Below are positions 56,653-64,000 of a stretch of DNA of 64,000 nucleotides, piece after piece (within the stretch, counting starts at the first letter, position 1; every line of letters begins with the position of its first letter). The position numbers and the translations under genes were made by a program. This stretch comes from Salvator merianae (Eukaryota; Chordata; Lepidosauria; Squamata; Teiidae). Below the pieces are notes generated by a model that saw nothing but the letters and a program-made list of their open reading frames with translations, searched no databases and was not told the origin of the DNA. Where the stretch lies: the NCBI GenBank assembly GCA_003586115.2, contig QVOM02000021.1, forward strand, positions 7,578,248 to 7,642,247, given 5' to 3'.

Positions 56653-59169
56653 AATGTCATCATTCCAAGATGCACTGTGAAGCCCTAATATCATCTGTGT
56701 TGCTGGGCAAGAGTTGATAGGCTGGAGTGGTGGAAATTTCTGAAGCATTGCCATTGTCCAGAAAGCATAGTTGCATTTCTGGGACCTGTTTATCTAAACA
56801 CAGCGAACACAATTCCAGCACAATTCTGACAAAAAAGAGTCCTAAAGTTAAATTCCAGCCGTTCTTCTGAAAGAACCACAAGACTATGACTGTCCTTTTC
56901 AGAAGTACGTTTTTCCTTTATTTTTTCATGTTTTATTACATGAAACCTTAATCCAGAACCATGCCCAGGCAAAGGAAAGTTAGGGAAACTTTATTCCAAA
57001 GTTGCATTTTTTTTAATCAAATTTTGCTTTTTTTTCTTGTTAAAGCTAGATGTTGTTTGATATTAAACAACAGCAGTGAAAAGACTGTCCTTCTCCAAAC
57101 ATACAGAGGGCCTTCACCAAAAATAAAAAAATAAAATCCTGAATTCCAAAAAAATGCTGAGAAAGGGGGTACAGTTTAAAACTTGGTTGATTTTGACTAC
57201 AGGTCATCATCCCTGCAGTTGTATGGGCATCTGAAGTACAGTTCTTAAGCTGACATCAACAACGCAACTAAAATCCGTCTTTCAGTTTAAAGCAGAGCAA
57301 TGTCATACTTGCCTCCTTCTGGAAAAGGCCATAAGAAGCAGAGTAGAACCTTGCACAGTATGAGGGATAGATTCTTCGAAAATGGTATGTTGTGTAAAAC
57401 ATGCAACATAAGCAATAAAAAGTAACAGGATTCCTGAGGCTAGAGCCTGACTAGCCTGGGCAGAGGGTATCGGTGTGAATTTGGCCCCTTTCCAAGAGGA
57501 GAAGCGGCAGAGAAAGAGAAAAGCCGAAAGGGTTCTCTCTTGGATGGGTGACTTTTGCTACCAGAAATGGGAATGTGATGCCCCAAATGCTTCTCAGAGG
57601 CTTCTGCCAAGGTAAGCAGAGACACAACCCAAAACCCAAAATCGCTGTGGAAGATCACGCTGAAGGAAACAAAAGGGACTTTCTACTGTGGAAGATGTGC
57701 CCATTTGTGGGGAGCTGTCCAGGGATGGCAGCTACAATGGCCACTGACGCTTGAAAGGACAATAGTTTCACAAGTCATTCTCGGCGCTTAAAACCCAGAG
57801 GTGGGAAATGAAAACATACAGCCATGGTCAACTCCAGTGGGCAGTATCATCATGTAGAGATTCCAATGGACAGGATCATCATGCAGAGGGCCTGGCTCAG
57901 AATGAATCAGAACTAATATCATATCACCTAGTGCAGCTGGGCCAACTAGTAGCACCTGGCAGAGGGAAATCCAACAATATACCTTGGTGGCAGCCATCAT
58001 CTAATAGAGACCACTTTGCCTGAGAAATACATCCTGCCATTATCATCACTGGAAACCCCAACATGATTTTAATAAGAATGCTTTAGAATCAGTCATATAC
58101 AAAACCTTCCCATTCTTCAGACTTACCAACACAAAAGAGAGCATGCAATTTCTAGTTTCTCAAACCTCCAGCATTGCCAGATGGATTGGTCTGGGTGGCT
58201 TTGCAAGATGGTCCGTCCACCACCAAGCTACTGTCCCAGTCTCTGCAACCACTATTCAAACTCTAAATGAGATCTTGCACAAGGAATGTTAGCCTTATAT
58301 TCCCCCGTACCTGATTTATCCATAACTTTCCCCTTATCAGCCATTATGAGTTTCTGAAGACTTTCTATATTGCATCGAGAGATATAAGTGGCCATGCACT
58401 CACACAAAAATTAAGATCCAAGTCTCCTTCTATTCTATTTGCTGCTAATCTAAATCAAGCCTGTGTGTATGTGTGCATAGATGCACATATATAAATGAGT
58501 ATGCCCACTTGGACTACAGCCCTTAGAAACAGCTCTCCTTCCATGGCATTCCATCACTCTTGATTTTACAACCAACTTGCTCAATGAATGATAACAACAT
58601 TTGGTAATCAGGGACTTATCTACAAAAAATTCCCATTTAATCTGTATGAATCCCTGCCATCTGCCCTGACTAGGTGCCTGGCAGGTATAGCCAAACTTAG
58701 CCAAGGCCTGATCTGGTGCTGCTTTTTGACTAAGGCCAATAGATGTCACTCTTGCTTTAGAATTAGCCTGTTGATGGAGGAATTAGCCTGCACCTGGCTC
58801 AGTGCAAGAAAAGCACCCTAAAGAAACTAATGGTGTAAACAAGCAGAATATGCCATCTAGGAAAATGACTCCACTGGCAAAGTGGGTCTCATTCTGCAAA
58901 TTCATCATTTAAGAAACTATGTAGATTAGGAGGCAGGACAAATTCAGGAAAAGAATAATTAAGACCTCTATAAAAAGCTATCCATGCCCTTTAAGATTTC
59001 ACATTTAAATATTTGAGAAGAAAGGATTTCAACTAGAATGCTTTTAAAAAAAGAATCACTGCCATTTTTAGTAAAAAAAAAAAAAAAAAGCTCTATGCTC
59101 ATTAAACAAAAAACATCTACAACACAGAACTTCAGCAACTTTCACTGCTGTTCAAATAATCTGACACTT
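56653..59169. other. Unassigned DNA, about 2.5 kb
   Basis: No exon or definable repeat. 57430-58030 has overlapping open frames on both strands with no recognisable domain. A poly(A) run sits near 59073-59090. Confidence 0.3.
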
Positions 59170-59419
59170 AGGCTGCCACCAGAAAGCAAGAAGCAATATG
59201 GGATCTAAACAAGATCCTGAGATTTCCTTCTGCCAACTCCCACCAGATGCGAGGATCAATCCTCTGCTTAACCTTCATGTCTGGCGAGTGGCCCAGTTTG
59301 GGTTACCAGAAGACAGCCAAGCCCCCACCCACTTCCTTTGTTGGTTTTCAATTGCTTGCTTGGCTTCCGGTAGCCCCAAACATGTCAATCACCAAAGCTC
59401 CTCACCAGACATGAAGGTT
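59170..59419. repeat. Fold-back repeat, family G copy 3, with 150-bp palindrome
   Basis: The left part (59172-59250) matches the palindromic core at 8051 and the window start. 59270-59419 is a separate imperfect palindrome opening AACCTTCATGTCTGGCGAG and closing CTCACCAGACATGAAGGTT, with arms also sharing 'gccaagc'/'gcttggc' near the centre. The window-start copy includes 'ctgatgtctggcaag', linking the two halves into one family. Confidence 0.55.
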
Positions 59420-59546
59420 AGTAAAGCCATTACAGAAAATCTGCCATCATCGCTGGATTTCCCATAATAGCATTGCAGAGTGCTCTTTGTGCCTTGCAAT
59501 CTGCACTATATTGGAAATGCCTGGGGTATGTCTGGCATTACACACA

Positions 59547-59550
<4 letters not shown>

Positions 59551-59578
<28 letters not shown>
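59551..59578. repeat. (GT)n microsatellite
   Basis: About fourteen GT units. Confidence 0.95.
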
Positions 59579-59581
<3 letters not shown>

Positions 59582-59989
59582 CTCCCAGGATGTATCTTGA
59601 GTCTGGAGGCAGCCTCACTGTGCTATTTCCCAAGTTTGGAGTAATTCAGCACATGAAAGAAACACCCAACAATTTTATTCACCTGGTTTGCTAAATAATC
59701 AAATTTCTTACAGAAAAAAACCACCCAAGTGCAATTTAATAAGTACAGCAGTCAAGAGCCCAATCTATTCCTATTTCTAACACAAGCTACAGAAAGCAGT
59801 GATGCTTCAGTTAGAAGCCCAGCTTTTACCCCCACCCCAACCTTAGTTATGATCTGCAACAGATCCAAGCATGATTTGGGAAGATGAAAGCAAGGTTTCC
59901 AAATCTTTCCCCTTCTCAGCTGCTATGCAGCCCCAATACACAGGGCTCTACTTCTGCAGTCGTTTTGTAACATGTGTGACCAGTAGTAA

Positions 59990-60468
59990 GTTCCAGCACA
60001 GAGTCTAGTCCTCTTCTAGACCCTCTCATCCACATGCTAAAATAGAAGAGAGAGGCCCCACCTGCACCCTGGGTTGATTCATCTGCCTTGGGATGAATCT
60101 AGGCAGTCAAAATGGCCACCTATAACGGGACACCAGGCAACCTGTTTTGTTTTGTTTTATAGCACTACTGGTGTTCCAGGACACAACTGGCTGGGGACCA
60201 ACTAGCAGGGGGACCAATTTCAGAGGTGCACCAAACTGTACCACCAAAATGTGTCCCCAAGAGAACCTAAGCTAGGAACTTGAATTCCTAGTGCTCAGCA
60301 AACCCAGAAGTGGCTGCACCGGCTGCACAATCTCCAGATCCAGTGCAGGGCGCTGTCCAAATGTGGAATGCCTATCTCAGAACTGTGGAGGGGTTCCTGC
60401 CACTGGAATAGCTCCAGGGTGGGCCATTTCTGCTGAGCTGGCCAGGAAAGCTAAGTGTGGAAGTGGTC
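59990..60468. mobile_element. Possible Harbinger-like MITE, TAA flanks
   Basis: The right end CTAAGTGTGGAAGTGGTC is followed by TAA (60469-60471). A candidate left end GTTCCAGCACAGAG is preceded by TAA (59987-59989). The two termini match only partly, so this is tentative. Confidence 0.4.
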
Positions 60469-60471
60469 TAA

Positions 60472-61655
60472 GTCAAATCATTCAGTACAGCAGGTAGCTT
60501 TTCCCCTCAAATGTAGAGATTTTCACACTCTTTGGCTTTTTGATCCTGCAGAGGCCAACAAGGTCTTCAAAAACACTTTTACATGTTTTTATAGCAAGAA
60601 AAAAATGTTTGAGGATAAAAAAAAATAACACAAATGTGGATTTTTCAATGGAACAATGAAAATCATCAATATCTAGAGAATTCCCATCAAATCACAGGTT
60701 TCTTTCTGCTTAACACTTTGAAAAGTCCTCCTTTAAAGTACTGATCTTATCAGTAATTGATGAATTGTCAAAAAATGGAACAATTCATAGTCCAGTGCTA
60801 AGGGCGAGAAATCAAACTGAAGGGTTCTCATGCAAAATGAAAATAACTTATTTTACCTGACGCCTGGGTTCCAAGGAAGAAGAGTACTCTCTCTCGCATC
60901 TTTTGTACATGTCACTATTCTTCTTCTAATACTACTGACAATACTATTCGCTGTTTGTTTTCACTGAACATCCTTTTTTAAGTACCAAGCTATTTCAAAC
61001 AGCTATTAAAAAAACAGAGGAGCAACCTACAATGGAAAAGGATTTATCTCCTTAACAAATGCTTCCTTTCCTCCCACATTGGTCTACAGTTTGCTTTACT
61101 TCCTATTCTTCAGGGAAAAATGACTCCATTCCTAAACCTTAAGACCTTGCAATCCATACTACAAAACAAGCAAGGAAATCCAACACATCACTCAAAAATT
61201 CACATCAAATAAGCAGCTATTTGCATGGGTAAATCATTTCACCATTCAGCATATGCTTCATATTGTATTCTGCGGAACAAAAGCAACACTCAGCTTCTAT
61301 GTTTATAGGAAACATCTGTCTTAGAATTTACCTATGCCTCTCAGACTAAACATATTCCTTTCAACTACCAGGAGGTACTGCAAGGTAACTGATGTGCTAT
61401 TCAACAAACAATGAAACGCACTACTGAACTTTCTGTAACCTCACAGGGCATAACTGCAGTGAAAGATAAAAGCAACATAGCAATGACTTATTTTAAACCT
61501 GCTAATTTGAATGTGCCATATGCAGGCATGTAGCTCACAAATAGCATATTTGCTAGCAAGTACAATAAAAAATTATGGAGGAACGAAATACCTTTGCAAT
61601 CATTGCTTCGCCACCCCCTACTATGCACTGAGCATCAGAGGAGCCAAGCTACAAG
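60472..61655. other. Unassigned AT-rich DNA
   Basis: Nothing recognised. Confidence 0.3.
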
Positions 61656-62412
61656 GAACCTTTATGCACTCACCTGTGGAGATCAGTAATAGTGGGTCAG
61701 GAACAGAGTGATCTGTCCTAAGGCCGGGACGGATTGCTCTGGGCTGGGAAAAAAGCCATTTTCATGACAACGGTGAAAATGTCCAGTCCAGCCCCCATGT
61801 CAGTCCCAAAGCTCATGTGAGCTTTGGAGCTGGCCTTAATGAGCTCCAGTGGTGAGGACTGAAGAAGAAGAAGAACTTGGTTTTTATACCCCGCTTTTCT
61901 CGGCCGAAGCTGACTCAAAGCGGCTTACAAGGTTATTTTTCGCCCGAAGGCTTACATTGTCTATCTTCCGCATCACACAATGTGATGCTCCCTATTTATC
62001 TACATGTACTTGCAATTACTTGCTTTCGAACAGCTAGGCTGTCTGGAGCTAGAGGCCAGTAGAGGGCGCTCATCTCCTCTGCACAGCAGACAGGGGCCTT
62101 GAACTCCGATCCCCCTATTGAAAGATCAGTGTCTTAGCCACCTGCGCCACCATGCCTCTAACTGAACATTCCTGGCCTCAGAGCACACGGCCAAAATGGT
62201 CCCCCTGTATCTGGAATATGGAGGCATGCACCTTCTACATCCCTCCACAATCTGGATTAGGGCCCACTAGTACACTGACAGGCATTGATATCAAGGCCTG
62301 CCAGCAATTGAAATCAAAGGCCTCTTGATCTGGATCATTCTTTGTCTTGCGTGGACTGAGCAAATTAATGATGGGCGGGCCTCATGTAATCTGCACTAAT
62401 TTGCAGAAAGGA
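61656..62412. mobile_element. MITE family B copy 3, split by a SINE
   Basis: Left part starts GAACCTTTATGCACTCACCTG with 'gatcagtaatagtgggtcag' and 'aaagctcatgtgagctttgg'. After the SINE the element resumes with 'ctggaatatggaggcatgca', 'aatctggattagggcccact' and ends in GCAGAAAGG near 62410. Parallels 55679-56092, but more diverged. Confidence 0.55.
61858..62163 (-). mobile_element. tRNA-derived SINE with L2-like 3' tail, nested in a MITE
   Basis: On the minus strand it starts GAGGCATGGTGGCGCAGGTG then 'gctaagacactgatctttc', a tRNA-like head with A box TGGCGCAGGTGG. This is followed by GGATCGGAGTTCAAGGCCCC, a B box (GAGTTCAAGGC). A body containing 'agcgccctctactgg' follows, and a tail 'aagccgctttgagtcagctt' then 'gcggggtataaaaaccaagt', ending in TTC repeats. 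The tail resembles the 3' ends of the window's L2-type LINEs, the usual way a SINE borrows LINE machinery. ACTGAA beside both ends is a possible short duplication. Confidence 0.85.
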
Positions 62413-62471
62413 GGCCTGTTGTGCATTTGCTAATAAGGAAGACCAGCAAGTGCAGAAAGGCCCAGGGACTT

Positions 62472-62900
62472 TGGGGCCCTTTCCCCATGGCACAAGCTAT
62501 TTTGCGCTGTGCTGGCCTGAATCATGCAACCTGGCCCACAACCGTGGGCTTCCAGTGGGCCACACCAAGGGTAGTCCACTTTCCTGGCAGCCCAGCTCAG
62601 CCCAACCCTGGAGACCAAGAAAAAACTTGCCAGCCTCCTGTGTTTCCAGCCAGGGGTATTTTGGCTGGACGCTGCTTCCGAGCGCCCAGCAAAATGGCAC
62701 TACACCCTCACCGGTGGTATATGAGATCAGCGGCTCATGTGCCATCTGCAAGTGGTCTGCTAGTCCACTATATCAGCCTGGAATGCTGCATGGGCCACTT
62801 ATAAGCTCTCCAGACCTGTCAGCGTACATGGAGCAGTCTACCAGGAGGCGTGGCCTCCCAAGTAGACAGCTCCATAGTGCAGAAGAGAACACAGTGCACA
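62472..62900. repeat. Probable MITE-like GC-rich repeat
   Basis: Starts GGGGCCCTTTCCCCATGGCAC, like the GGCCCTTTC terminus group. Internal 'aagtggtctgctagtccact' and similar words echo the other MITEs. The right end was not found. The long frames at 62421-62983 are side effects of composition, not genes. Confidence 0.4.
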
Positions 62901-63525
62901 ATTTTTTATCTTTATTTTTTTTCATCTTTATATGCTGTCTTACAAATAAAAAAACATATATAGAAAAGGCCTTAACGATCTGAGAATGAGCATAACAGTA
63001 ATATTGACTAGAAAATCAGTTACTTTCTTACTTTAATTGCTGCTGCAAGGTATTTGCTACAATTAGCGTTGCTCTAAGATTCTTCTCTGGAAAAAAAAGA
63101 TTCACAAATTTCACTCTTAAGAGCTTTCTCCCAAAGATACTACTGTGGAATGTAATTAGTCTTCATGAACCCCATTATAGTACAGTAATAACATCTGAGG
63201 ACAATGAGACCCAGGGACTCAATTTCCTGATCATTACAGAAGCAGAATCTGTGGTACATATATAGAAATATATATCTATAAAAAAAAATCCATAAAAAGC
63301 AAATTTTAATTAAAAGGTCAGCCAGAAACCTGAACAAACAGAAAAGTCTTAATATGGTGCCAAAATGTGAACAGAGTGGGAGCCAAGAAAATTTCAGAGG
63401 ACACATATTCCACAGACTTGGGCCATCCTCAAAGAAGCCTTCTTATAACCTGCTATTCCTCACGCATCTGATGAAGACTGAACTATTCAGAGGGCTTCTC
63501 CAGAAGACCTCAACAATCAACCATA
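62901..63525. other. Unassigned AT-rich DNA
   Basis: Nothing recognised. Confidence 0.3.
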
Positions 63526-63622
63526 TAGGACCTTTTCATTTACCTTTTGTAGACCAGACCAAGTAGGCTGGATACTGCTGGAGCAGATAACTCCTGGAAC
63601 ATAACAAGACTGTCCACATTAT
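63526..63622. repeat. Family F repeat copy 2, fragment
   Basis: 'ccttttcatttaccttttgt' then 'agaccagaccaagtaggctg' matches 6275-6312. It is cut off on the right by the family C element beginning at 63623. Confidence 0.45.
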
Positions 63623-64000
63623 GGGCCTTTTTGTACTTTCCACCATGGAATGTTCGCTAGCGAACACTCCACAGTGGAATCGACCTCGCAGTGTAGAGAC
63701 TGTTCGCACTATGAGGTCTTGGAACAGTATGCCAACAGGATACCAGCATTCACAGTGTGAATGCTGGCATCCTGCTGCCACTCTGTGTCATGACAGCAGC
63801 TGAGATGTTTCTGGCCACTGCATGGTGATTGGCAATACCACACCATTGCACAGGTGCAGTCATGCCATGCAGCTGTGCGTTAGCACCTGGAAGCGGGTGC
63901 AATTATACTGTATTAGGAACTGTCCAGCTTCTCCCAGTACAACTGTGGAACATGATTTTGTGCTCCACAGTAGGTAGTCATCAGGAGCAGCTGTAATCTG
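63623..64000. mobile_element. MITE family C copy 3, running off the window
   Basis: Starts GGGCCTTTTTGTACTTTCC and is colinear with 4731-5168 and 49734-50136. Near its left end is the palindrome TGTTCGCTAGCGAACA (63653-63668). Further in is GGATACCAGCATTCACAGTG then 'tgaatgctggcatcc' (63738-63772), a 35-base near-perfect palindrome at the place where the other copies have weaker versions. The right end lies beyond the window. Confidence 0.65.

Noticed and set aside
62421..62983. Open frames of 127 and 177 codons on the plus strand.
   Set aside because: They coincide with a GC-rich MITE-like repeat, start without a splice context and run into AT-rich DNA; no recognisable protein.

Overview
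This is a stretch of vertebrate nuclear DNA, AT-rich and gene-poor, with one recognisable protein-coding exon in 64 kb. That exon (10932-11399, minus strand) encodes the first 143 residues of an LHFPL2-type tetraspan protein and ends at a clean GT splice donor. The repeats suggest a non-avian reptile, most probably a squamate: tRNA-derived SINEs with A and B boxes, many 5'-truncated L2/CR1-type LINEs whose 3' ends share a 'gtatagggcgggata'-like tail, a chicken-like CR1 fragment, several Harbinger-like and hAT MITE families, and a Helitron. The species cannot be told from the sequence alone.

Layout. 1-10.9 kb: MITEs and unassigned DNA, which should be intron downstream of the LHFPL2 exon. 10.9-11.4 kb: the exon. 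11.4-64 kb: no further coding exon recognised. By analogy with mammalian LHFPL2, which has long 5' introns, this is probably its upstream intron and/or 5' intergenic DNA. It holds a CR1 fragment (14.2 kb), a pogo/Tigger-like remnant (14.9-16.1 kb), an L2-type LINE with reverse-transcriptase remnants (29.0-30.4 kb), a Helitron (34.57-35.98 kb), a second long L2-type LINE (39.6-40.6 kb), a degenerate minisatellite (43.5-43.9 kb), an hAT MITE (53.8-54.1 kb) and clusters of MITEs at 4-6.7, 49.5-50.1, 55.1-56.7 and 59-64 kb.

The most interesting object is the Helitron on the minus strand. Both ends are readable: a 5' TC start, and a 3' CTAG preceded by a hairpin, inserted between A and T. Its 3' part retains the last 48 codons of a Pif1-like Helitron helicase. 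Most of the rest is a strikingly GC/CpG-rich block, interrupted by a 63-base assembly gap, that looks like a captured promoter or first-exon fragment of a host gene. The second theme is a set of related short palindromic elements. Several are flanked by 3-bp duplications (TAA, TTA, TAT, AAA, TCT), pointing to PIF/Harbinger-type mobilisation; no transposase for them was recognised here. Apart from the LHFPL2 exon there are no genes here that work together.
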